64,000 bases of DNA. Source: Rubrimonas cliftonensis (GTDB taxonomy: Bacteria; Pseudomonadota; Alphaproteobacteria; Rhodobacterales; Rhodobacteraceae). The stretch's first letter is position 1. Each line of letters opens with the position of its first letter. The translations under genes were made by a program, and so were the position numbers. Shown one piece after another: positions 25,307 through 34,000 of this stretch. The notes under the pieces were generated by a model. That model did no database searches. It worked only from the letters and a program-made list of their open reading frames with translations, and had not been told where the DNA came from. The stretch spans positions 62,001-126,000 of the forward strand of contig NZ_FNQM01000008.1 in NCBI RefSeq assembly GCF_900107585.1, written 5' to 3'.

Positions 25307-27976
25307 TCAGGCGAAGATGAACACGCTGTCGGCGACCTCCGTCAGCCGCTCCCCGCCCTCGATCAGAATGGACAGGCTGTTCTCGTAGCTGTCGACCTGC
25401 CAGATCGTGACCAGACGCCCCTTCTGAAAGATGTCCAGCGCGTCGATCCCGGTGATCCCGGCGCCGGAAAGATCGATCAGGTCGGACCCCACGTTGAAGC
25501 GCGGCGCGCGGTCCCGCCCCCAGTCGAGATCGTTGTACACGATCACGTCGAGCCCCGGACCGAGGATGAAGACGTCGTCGCCCGCGCCGCCCTCGAAGGT
25601 GTCGTCGCCCAGGTTGCCGCGCAAGCTGTCGTCGCCGGCGCCGCCGACGAGCCGCTCGTTCCCGCGAAAGCCGAACACGTTGTCGTCGCCGTCGCCGGCG
25701 TCCAGCACGTCGTCGCCGCGCCCGAGCTTCACGATGTCGTCGCCGGCGCCGGCCGTCACCGTGTCGTCGCCGTCGCCCGCGAGGATGAAATCGTCGCCGT
25801 CGCCGCCGTCGATGACGTCGTTCCCGAAATAGCCCTTGATGAGGTCGTCGCCGGCGCCGCCGTCGGCGGTGTCGTCGCCGAGCCCGGCGAGCAGCGTGTC
25901 GTCGCCGTCGCCGCCGGAAAGCGCGTCGTCGCCGTCGCCGCCCGACAGCACGTCCTCGTCCGCGTCGCCAGACAGGCTGTCGTCGCCCGCCCCGCCGTCG
26001 AGCGCGTCGTCGCCAAGGCCGCCGGTCAGCGTGTCGTCGCCGGCGCCGCCGGAAAGCGTGTCGCGCCCCGCGCCGCCAGCGAAGTCGTCGTCGCCGTCGC
26101 CCCCCGCCAGCGCCAGCGCCTCGGGCGCGGTCAGCGTCACCGTCACCGTCCCTGTCGCCGGCGCGGGGCCGGTCGCGCGGCCATAGACCACCGCCGCCGT
26201 CGTGGGCGCGCCGAACGGATCGTCGGGGTTGGGCACGCGGTCGATGATGACGATGTCGTCGAAGCCGTCGGCGTTCAGGTCGCCGACCGGGCGCGCCTGC
26301 GACGGCCGATATGTGAAGCCGGTCACCCCGATCAGCGCGACGCCGTTGGCGCCGTCGATATCCTGCAGCGACAGCGGCGGCGGATCGACGCCCGCCACGC
26401 CGAACACGACATAGGCCTCGCTCCGCTCGGTGAAGTCGGACGTGTCGGGGTCGTAGCTTTCGTCGTAGGTCGAGATCAGCAGGTCCGCGAGCCCGTCGCC
26501 GTTGAAGTCGCCGGCCGGCGCGGCGTTCAGGCGCGCGTAGCCGTCGTCCAACCATGCGTTCGTGATCAGACGGCTGCCCGCGGCGAGCCGCTCCGCAAGC
26601 GTCACGCGGCCGGTCGCGGGCGACGCCCCCCCGTAGAGCACCGCAAGCTGCGGCGGCCCCGCTTGACTCGCGCAGCAGTCGGACAGCTCCAGCTCGGTGT
26701 AGACGAGCCCGAGATCGTCGCGCCCGTCGCCGTTCGCGTCGCCAAGGGCGACGACCTCGAATTCGTAGACGACTCCCGGACCGGGGGTGATGAGATAGCC
26801 GTCATCCCCGGACAGCGCCTCGAGCGTCACCGTCGCGTCGAACCCGTCTGCGCGACCGTAGACCACCGCGACGACGAACTCCCCGTCCACATAGGCGGAC
26901 AGCACCAGGTCGTCGACGCCGTCGCCGTTCATGTCGAGCCCCGCGGCGATGTCGCCGTGGTAGCCGGCGCCCTCGGAGACCAGCACCGGGATCGTGAAGC
27001 CGTTCGCGCCGTCCAGGGCGCCGGGCGTCGCGAGCGCCGCCGCGCCCGCCGGCCCGCCGAACACGACATGCAGCGCGGCGAGATCCGCCGTCCATTCGCC
27101 GAAGAAGTAGCCGTTCGACGTCACGCCGAGATCGTCGTAGCCGTCGCCGTTCAGGTCGCCGGCGGCGAAGACGCCGCCGCCGAGCCCGATCGGCGCGTCG
27201 GGAACGAGCACCGAGGTCTCAGGGCCGCCGGGCGCGTCGTCGATCGCCACCGTCCCGCTCCGTCCCGAAACGCCGAACAGCACCGCCGCAAGACCGGAAT
27301 AGATCGACTTCGTGTATCCGAAACTGTCCACCGCAGGCGTCGCGTCGCCGCTATAGCGCGAGGCCAGCGCCAGTTCCGTCACGCCGTCGCCGTCAAGGTC
27401 GCCGACGGCGGCGAAGGCCGGTTCGTCGATATACTCCGCGCCGCCGAACGACCCCGTCACATGGAGGCCGTCCTCCGGGCCCAGCCCGTAGAGGTCGACC
27501 GGGCCCTCGCGCAGCCCCTCGCGACCGAACAGCACGGCGAGGTAGGGCGCTCCGAAGCCGCCGAAGCGGTCGCCGAGGATCAGGTCGTCGACGCCGTCGC
27601 CGTTCACGTCTCCCGTCCCGAGCGGCTCCGCAACTTCGAAGGAGTAGTTGGGGCCGGTGGACTGAAACGCGAACCCGCCCTCCGGCGTCAGCGCGGAGAC
27701 GTCGATCGCGCCGCGGTTCGGCGCGCCCAGCACATAGCTGAAGGTCACGGTCGCGGTCTCGCCCGGCGCCAGACCGTCGAAGGCGTCGTCGGGCTCGAAG
27801 AGCAGCGCGCCGTCGGCTGCGATCGTCACCACGCCCCCGCCGGACAGGGTGGAGACCGCGCCGATGGAGAGGGCCACGCCCTCGGGCCCGGCGTCGTTGG
27901 CGCGCGGATCGATCCTGAACGGGCTGGTCGTGAAGCCTGCGGCCGCATCGTCGACCGCCACGAACGCGTCCGTCAT
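25307..27976 (-). CDS. Secreted FG-GAP beta-propeller / RTX calcium-binding protein
   Basis: 889 residues from the ATG at 27976 (GGAG upstream). After a short Ig-like N-terminal region (about 1-90), residues about 100-620 carry seven or more FG-GAP/VCBS repeats with the calcium loop DxNxDGxxD (GDVNGDGVDDLILGD, GDLNGDGYDDLGVTS, GDFNGDGLADLLIST). Residues about 640-790 have some fifteen RTX nonapeptides of the form GGxGDDxLx, and the C-terminus is the uncleaved signal region for type I secretion, ending in VFIFA. No signal peptide is present. No type I exporter is encoded in the window. It probably acts as a surface or matrix calcium-dependent adhesin. Confidence 0.88.
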   Translation of the reverse strand: MTDAFVAVDDAAAGFTTSPFRIDPRANDAGPEGVALSIGAVSTLSGGGVVTIAADGALLFEPDDAFDGLAPGETATVTFSYVLGAPNRGAIDVSALTPEGGFAFQSTGPNYSFEVAEPLGTGDVNGDGVDDLILGDRFGGFGAPYLAVLFGREGLREGPVDLYGLGPEDGLHVTGSFGGAEYIDEPAFAAVGDLDGDGVTELALASRYSGDATPAVDSFGYTKSIYSGLAAVLFGVSGRSGTVAIDDAPGGPETSVLVPDAPIGLGGGVFAAGDLNGDGYDDLGVTSNGYFFGEWTADLAALHVVFGGPAGAAALATPGALDGANGFTIPVLVSEGAGYHGDIAAGLDMNGDGVDDLVLSAYVDGEFVVAVVYGRADGFDATVTLEALSGDDGYLITPGPGVVYEFEVVALGDANGDGRDDLGLVYTELELSDCCASQAGPPQLAVLYGGASPATGRVTLAERLAAGSRLITNAWLDDGYARLNAAPAGDFNGDGLADLLISTYDESYDPDTSDFTERSEAYVVFGVAGVDPPPLSLQDIDGANGVALIGVTGFTYRPSQARPVGDLNADGFDDIVIIDRVPNPDDPFGAPTTAAVVYGRATGPAPATGTVTVTLTAPEALALAGGDGDDDFAGGAGRDTLSGGAGDDTLTGGLGDDALDGGAGDDSLSGDADEDVLSGGDGDDALSGGDGDDTLLAGLGDDTADGGAGDDLIKGYFGNDVIDGGDGDDFILAGDGDDTVTAGAGDDIVKLGRGDDVLDAGDGDDNVFGFRGNERLVGGAGDDSLRGNLGDDTFEGGAGDDVFILGPGLDVIVYNDLDWGRDRAPRFNVGSDLIDLSGAGITGIDALDIFQKGRLVTIWQVDSYENSLSILIEGGERLTEVADSVFIFA

Positions 27977-28370
27977 CGCACGCTCCAATCCATCCGGCTT
28001 GATGGCCGTTCTTCAATTCGACGATCATGATGCGATGTGGCGCTGGCGCGCAAGAATTCAGTCGATCTGGCCGGGCTGTTTTCTCGCACAGGGCGCCGCG
28101 CAAACCGTCGCAAGAGCGTCATCCCGAGAGATGAACCCGAAAAGCCGCGTCCGGTCAGCCCCGTATGGTCTTCGCGCTTGTTCCGTCGACATGCCGGCTC
28201 CTGGAATGCGCGGCCGCGGGGGCGCAGGGTCGGGGGCGGCTGCGCGCCCGCAGGCGGTCGTCGACGGGCGGATCGGCGCGGCCTGCGGCCTTGCGCGCCT
28301 TCCCGGCGCGTGCTCTGCGGGACCGGCGCGGCGGCCGCGTCGGCCGCAGGAAGGCAGGACGAGGCCCGGC
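27977..28370. other. 394-bp divergent intergenic region
   Basis: It lies between the minus-strand RTX gene and the plus-strand TPR-sulfotransferase gene. There is an AT-richer patch at about 28000-28080, where promoters would be expected, but no clear hexamers. A small stem GCGGCC-GCGTC-GGCCGC is present at 28331-28347 just ahead of the sulfotransferase ribosome site. No gene was recognised. Confidence 0.5.
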
Positions 28371-29903
28371 ATGACTGGCGCGGCGGCCGAGACCGCAGAC
28401 TTCCCCGAGCTGGCCGCCGCCCGCGCGCTCTGGAGCGCCGACCGGCGCGACGCGGCGCTCGCCGCCTTCGCGGCGGCGGCGGGCGCGCGGCCCCGCAACG
28501 TGAAGGCGCTGCTCGAGGCGGCGCGCGCCCATGGGGCGTGTTTCGAGATCGCGCGCGCGGAGCGGCTGCTGGAGCAGGCGCAGGCCGTCGGCGGCGGCGA
28601 TCCGCGGGTCGCGACCGCCATTGCGGCGAGCTACGGCCGCATCTTCCGCGAGCGGCGCGCCATCGCGCTGCTGGAGGCGATGGCGCCGCGCCCCCCTGCG
28701 GCCCGCGCCGAGCTTGCGGCGCTCTACGAGCGCATCGGGCGGCTCGACGCGGCGCTGGACGAGATCGAGGCGTGCCGCGCCGCCGCGCCCGACGCGCCCG
28801 AGCTGCTGCTCGCGCTGGGCCGCGTCCTGCGCCGCAAGGGCGACGCGCGGCCGGCGGCGGCGGCCCTGCGCCGGGCGCTGGCGCTCTCGAGCGCGCCGCC
28901 GCTCGCAGCGGAGGCGTGGAGCGAGCTGAGCTATCTGCACGACGCGGCCGGGGAGTTCGACGCCGCCGCGGCGGCGATCGACCGCGCGCACGCCGTCATC
29001 CGCGCCGGGCCCGACATCGCCCGGCTGCTCGCCCAGGCGGCGGCGAACAACAGGGCCGTCGAGCGGCTGTCGCAGGCGTTCGGGCGCGAGCGCCTCGCGG
29101 CGTGGCGCGCGCGGTCGCCGGAGCGGCGCAGCGAGGCCGTCGGCCATCTGATCGGCTTTCCGCGCTCCGGCACGACGCTGCTGGAGCAGCGGCTTGACGC
29201 GCATCCCGGCGTCGTCGCCTCGCCGGAGCGCCCGCTCTACCTGCGCGACCTGCTGCCGGCGCTGTGCCGCGCGGGCGGCGGGCCGCTTTCGCTGGCCTCG
29301 CTCGACGCGGCGCCCGAGGCCGCCGTGGCGGCGCTGCGCGCGCGCTATCTCTCGGGGATGGCGGCCGCGCTGGGCGAGGATCTCGGCGGACGGCTGCACA
29401 TCGACAAGAACCCCAACCACACGGGCCTGCTGCCCGGCCTGCTGCGCCTGTTCCCCGAATCGCGCGTCGTGACCGCGCTGCGCGACCCGCGCGACGTGGT
29501 GACGAGCTGCGTCATGCGGACCTTCCGCGTCACCGAATTCAGCGCGATGCTGCTCGACTGGGGCTCGGCGGCGGCGCTCTACGCCGTGGAGATGGGGGCG
29601 TGGCTCCGTTACCGCGCCGCGCTCGACCCAGCCCAGCTGGTTGAGACGCGCTACGAGGACGGGCTCGACGATTTCGCCGGCGAGACGCGCCGCACGCTCG
29701 CCGCTCTGGGCCTGCCATGGGACGACGCGGTGCTGGGCTACCGCGAGCGGCTGGCCGACAAGGCGGTGAACTCGCCGACCCAGACCGAGGTGCGCCGCCC
29801 GCCGCACCGGGGCGCCGTGGGCCGCTGGCGGAACCACGAGGCCCGCCTCGCCCCGCACATGGACGTGCTGCGCCCCTTCGTCGAGGCCTTCGGCTACGAC
29901 TGA
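28371..29903 (+). CDS. TPR-domain sulfotransferase
   Basis: 510 residues. The N-terminal half (about 10-230) is built of tetratricopeptide-like helix pairs (ARALWSADRRDAALAAF, LLEAMAPRPPAARAELAALYERIGRLDAALDE). The C-terminal half is a sulfotransferase: PAPS P-loop IGFPRSGTTL at about 261-270, the 3'-phosphate region VVTALRDPRDVVTS near 370, and a late VNSPTQTEVRRP motif. TPR-sulfotransferase fusions are common in marine alphaproteobacteria. The substrate is unknown; a surface glycan or protein is likely. The start was chosen at the ATG after GAGGCCCGGC; the frame is open upstream but has no coding character. It ends 10 bases inside the convergent LysR gene. Confidence 0.85.
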   Translation: MTGAAAETADFPELAAARALWSADRRDAALAAFAAAAGARPRNVKALLEAARAHGACFEIARAERLLEQAQAVGGGDPRVATAIAASYGRIFRERRAIALLEAMAPRPPAARAELAALYERIGRLDAALDEIEACRAAAPDAPELLLALGRVLRRKGDARPAAAALRRALALSSAPPLAAEAWSELSYLHDAAGEFDAAAAAIDRAHAVIRAGPDIARLLAQAAANNRAVERLSQAFGRERLAAWRARSPERRSEAVGHLIGFPRSGTTLLEQRLDAHPGVVASPERPLYLRDLLPALCRAGGGPLSLASLDAAPEAAVAALRARYLSGMAAALGEDLGGRLHIDKNPNHTGLLPGLLRLFPESRVVTALRDPRDVVTSCVMRTFRVTEFSAMLLDWGSAAALYAVEMGAWLRYRAALDPAQLVETRYEDGLDDFAGETRRTLAALGLPWDDAVLGYRERLADKAVNSPTQTEVRRPPHRGAVGRWRNHEARLAPHMDVLRPFVEAFGYD

Positions 29904-30802
29904 CGCTGGCCTGCGTCCGTCGTCGTCATCTCCGCGGCGAGACGGGCCGCCACGTCGCGGAACGCCGCGATCAGCGGCTGGCGGCGGCGCTCGCGGCGGT
30001 AGATCAGGTATTCCTGGAACTCCAGCCGCGTCCGCCTGCCCGCCAGCGGCGTGTGCGACAGCCGCGGGTCGGGCGGACACTCCGAGGGCACGAAGAAGGC
30101 GACGCCCATGCCGGTGGCGACGGCCTCGCGGATGGCGCTGCGCTCGTTGATCTCCAGCACGCCGCGCGGCTGCACGGCTTCGGCCTCCATCGCCTGCGCG
30201 ATCATGGCGTGGGTCCGCGAGCCCTGCTCGCGCATGATCAGGGTCTCGCCGGCGAGATCGGCGACGGCGACCTGCGCGAGCCGCTCGAAACGATGCCCCC
30301 GCGCGGCCGTGACCCACAGGCGCTCGCGCCGCAGGGGCTCGACGCCCAGCGCGTCGCCCGCCGGCGGGTCGACCGCGACGCCGAGATCGGCCGAGCCGTT
30401 CTGCACCTCCTCGAGGATCGCGCCGATCGATGCGACGCCGAGCGAAAGCTCGACCGCCGCATGGCGCGCGCGGAACCGGCGCAGCAGCTCGACCGCCAGC
30501 GCTGTGCTGTCGGCCGCCAGGCGCAGGCGTCCGCCGGTCAGCGCAGCCGGGCGGCGCAGCGCGGTTTCGACGTCCTCCGCCGCGATCATCAGTCTTTCGG
30601 TCACGGAAAAGAGATCGCGGCCCGACGCGGTCAACCGCAGCGTGCGGCCGCGACGTTCGAACAGCCGCACGCCGTAATGGGCCTCCAAGGATTTGAGATG
30701 CTGGGAAATCGTCGGCTGCGAGACGCCCAGCACGGTCGCCGCGCGCGCCACGCCGCCCTCGCGGGCGACGAGGTGAAACGCCCTCACCTGCGCGAAATTC
30801 AT
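29894..30802 (-). CDS. LysR-family transcriptional regulator
   Basis: 302 residues. A winged helix-turn-helix occupies residues 1-60 (AATVLGVSQPTISQHLKSLEAHYGVRLFERRGR), and a periplasmic-binding-protein-like effector domain follows from about 90, including INERSAIREAVATGMGVAFF. This last segment resembles the LysR regulators found with aminoethylphosphonate catabolism, but no phosphonate gene is present here. It is divergent from the giant metallophosphoesterase gene, the usual arrangement for a LysR protein and its target. A T-N11-A dyad lies in the shared intergenic region. The effector is unknown. Confidence 0.88.
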   Translation of the reverse strand: MNFAQVRAFHLVAREGGVARAATVLGVSQPTISQHLKSLEAHYGVRLFERRGRTLRLTASGRDLFSVTERLMIAAEDVETALRRPAALTGGRLRLAADSTALAVELLRRFRARHAAVELSLGVASIGAILEEVQNGSADLGVAVDPPAGDALGVEPLRRERLWVTAARGHRFERLAQVAVADLAGETLIMREQGSRTHAMIAQAMEAEAVQPRGVLEINERSAIREAVATGMGVAFFVPSECPPDPRLSHTPLAGRRTRLEFQEYLIYRRERRRQPLIAAFRDVAARLAAEMTTTDAGQRQS

Positions 30803-30836
30803 CGGTTTTCCCTAAGTATCAGCGTGGAAGAACGAA

Positions 30837-30849
30837 TTTGATCTATCAA
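30837..30849. promoter_or_regulatory. T-N11-A dyad, candidate LysR box
   Basis: T-TTGATCTATCAA contains the perfect 12-bp palindrome TTGATCTATCAA at 30838-30849 and fits the T-N11-A consensus of LysR-type sites. It is 35 bases upstream of the lysR start and about 155 bases upstream of the metallophosphoesterase gene, in an AT-rich patch. It suits autoregulation and control of the divergent gene. Confidence 0.45.
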
Positions 30850-31002
30850 TCGCATTGGTTAACCGTCCGTGTCGAGTTCTCCGGGCGGTTTCGCGGCGCG
30901 ATCTGCGCCGCGGCCCGGCCCGACCGCTGAAACCCGACCGCCGGAACCCGAGCGGGCCCCCGCCCGCCGAGGCCGCGCGACCCGCGATCCGTGGAGAATC
31001 CG

Positions 31003-34000
31003 ATGCTCGACATGCTGATCAACGCCGAGGGCGACGCCAGGACCTTCGCGCTCGCCGACGTGTTCGGACCCGGCGCGACCGGCTTCGCGGTCGCCACGTC
31101 GAATGGCGGGACGGTGGCCGCCGCCATCCTCGACGGCGTGCTGACGCTGACCCCGGGCGCGCTCGGCCACGCCGACATCACCCTCACCGCCACCGGCGCC
31201 GAGGGCGAGGCGCTGTCGCATGATTTCCGCGCCATCGTCGCGGGGCCGAACGCCTATGTCTTCGCGATCATCCCCGACACCCAGGACTACACCTCGAACG
31301 CCGCGATCCGCGAGACGTTCGGGAACATGACCGACTGGCTGCTCGCCCAGCAGGAGAGCCTGGGCATCGCCCATGTCATCCATGTCGGCGACATCGTCCA
31401 GTTCGGCGCCGAGAGCCAGTGGCTGATCGCCGAGGACGCGATGGAGCGGCTCGACGGCAGGCTGAGCTACACGCTGAACGTCGGCAACCACGACCAGCAG
31501 CGCCCCGGCTTCTCCTCCGCGTTCTCGTTCGAGAGCGACGTGGACGCCTACTTCACGCCGGAGCAGGTCGGCGCGACGCCCGAGCAGGGCGGCGGGACCT
31601 ATGACGGCTTCGACGTCGGCGAGGACACGTTCGGCAACGGCGACACCTACACCGACAGCATCCGCAACCACTACACCACCATCACCACGCCGGACGGGCA
31701 GGACTGGCTGATCTTCAGCCTCGAGTTCGGCATGCCCGACGACGTGCTGCGCTGGGCCTCGGAGATCATCGAGGACCATCTCGACCACCGCGTGATCATC
31801 GACACCCATTCCTGGAACGGCGGCGACGGGCGCGTGACGCCGACCACCTCGCCGCTGACCACCGACAATGGCGGCTGGGGCTACGCGATCCGCGACAACC
31901 CGCGCAACGTCAACGACGGCGAGGATGCCTGGCGCGAGCTGGCGTCGAAATATCCCAACGTCACCTTCACCTTCAACGGCCACAACTTCATGGGCGGCGC
32001 GGAGACGGTGGCGAGCCTCGCGGCGGGCGGCGCCCCGGTCCACCAGATGTTCGTGAACTACCAGAATGGCGCGCTGCCCAACGATGCGAGCTTCAACGGC
32101 ACCGGCGGCGACGGCGCGATCCGGCTGGTGGTGATCGACCCCGACAACAGCCGCTTCACCACGCACACCAAGCTCGTCGAGCGCGACGGCTTCTACAACG
32201 CCTTCCCCGACCATGAGGAGGTGTTCGAGGGCGTCGATTTCGGCGCGCCGGAGCAGATCACCATCGCCAAGGCCGGCGGCGCGCTGGTCGCCGTGGCCGA
32301 GGGCGAGACGGCGACGGTCGCGCTCGACCCCGCCGCCTCGCTGGAGAACGGCCCGACCACCTACGCCTGGTTCGACGCCGCGGGCGAGAAGCTGGGCGAG
32401 ACCGACGGCGCGGCCCTGGAGGTCGAGCTGCCCGCCGGCGTGCACCGCCTGACGCTGAAGGCGACGGACGCCGAGGGCAATGTCAGCGCCGATCTCAAGA
32501 CCGTGCTGGTCCGCACGGGCCAGAACCTGCTCGCCGAGACCTTCGACGACGGGAACGCCGACGGCTGGGGCGTGCCGGTGACGCCGCCGGCGGCCGTCAC
32601 GATCGGCACGGATCTCGGCTTCGGCGCGCCCTCGATCAGCGGCGTCGCGCAGATCCCGGTGACGCTGGAGTTCGAGAGCAGCTTCCGCCCCTACGACGAC
32701 CAGACCGGCGAGATCATGGTCTCCTTCGACGGCGGCGAAAGCTTCACGACGCTGCTGACCCTCGACACCGCCTCCGTCCCCGGCGGCGAGAGCTCGCTGG
32801 CGCGCGCCAACGAGACCATCGTCATCGAGACGCTGATCCCCAACAGCGCGGCTTCGGTGCAGTTCGCCTGGCGCATGAGCGAGGCCGACAACGACTGGTG
32901 GTGGGCCATCGACGACGTGAAGGTGTTCGGGCCGGGCGCGACGACCGAGACCGTCATCTGGAGCGAGAACTTCGACGGGCTCGCCGCGTCGCTGCTCTCT
33001 GCGGTCGACGAGAACATCCCCGCGACGGTGCTCGGTTGGACGCATGAGACGCCCGAGGGCTGGACGCGCACGGTCGACGCGCCGCAGGGCGCGACGGAAT
33101 GGCAGGGCTGGTCCTTCGCGACGCCGGAATTCTGGACCTCCGCCGACGGCCAGCAGCGGTCGAGCTTCACGCTGGGGACCGGCGTGATCGCCATCGCCGA
33201 CGGCGACGAGTGGGACGACTTCAACGGCGGCTCGGTCGTGGGCGACGACTTCGCCACGGTGCTGACGACCGACGCCATCGCGCTGGACGGCCTCGGCGAA
33301 GGCGCGTCGGCGCTGAGGCTGACCTTCGACAGCAGCTTCCGGCCCTATGACGCGCAGACCGGCGAGGTGCTGGTCTCCTTCGACGGCGGCGAGTTCGCCG
33401 CGCTGCTGACGCTCGACACCTCGACCGTGCCGGGCGGCCAGAGCTCGCTGGCGCGCGCCAACGAGACGGTCGTCATCGACCTCGCGGCCCTGGAGGGCGC
33501 GCAAGACGTGCGGTTCCGCTTCGACTATCGCGACGCCGACAATGACTGGTGGTGGGCGATCGACAACCTGTCGCTCGCCAGCGTCACGACCGAGCGGCCT
33601 GAACTCTTCGCCGAGGACTTCGACGGCCTGCCCCTGCAGGGCGTGGTGGACGAGCCGGGCGATCCGGCGGTTCCGGTCTGGACGCCGACGCCGCCCGAGG
33701 GCTGGGCGCAGGAGGTCGCCGACACGACCTCGCAGGGCACGACCGAGTGGCAGGGCTGGACCTTCGCCGACAAGGATTTCTGGATCGACGTCGCCGGCAA
33801 CCAGTCGCGGGATGCGTTTGCGCTGGGCGCGAACACGCTGGCGATCGCCGACCCCGACGAGTGGGACGACAACAACGCCGGCGCGGCCGGCGACACCAAC
33901 GAGTTCGACAGCACGCTGACGACGCCGGCCATCGACCTCACCGGCGTCGGCGGCGGCCAGCCGGGCGGCGAGGCGGCCGGGGTGGCGAAGGTCGGCGCCC

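Noticed and set aside
25118-28030. A long open frame of about 970 codons on the plus strand opposite the RTX gene
   Set aside because: It is the complement of the RTX/FG-GAP gene. The repeated DxNxDGxxD and GGxGDD codons make the opposite strand open; it has no domain sense or ribosome site.
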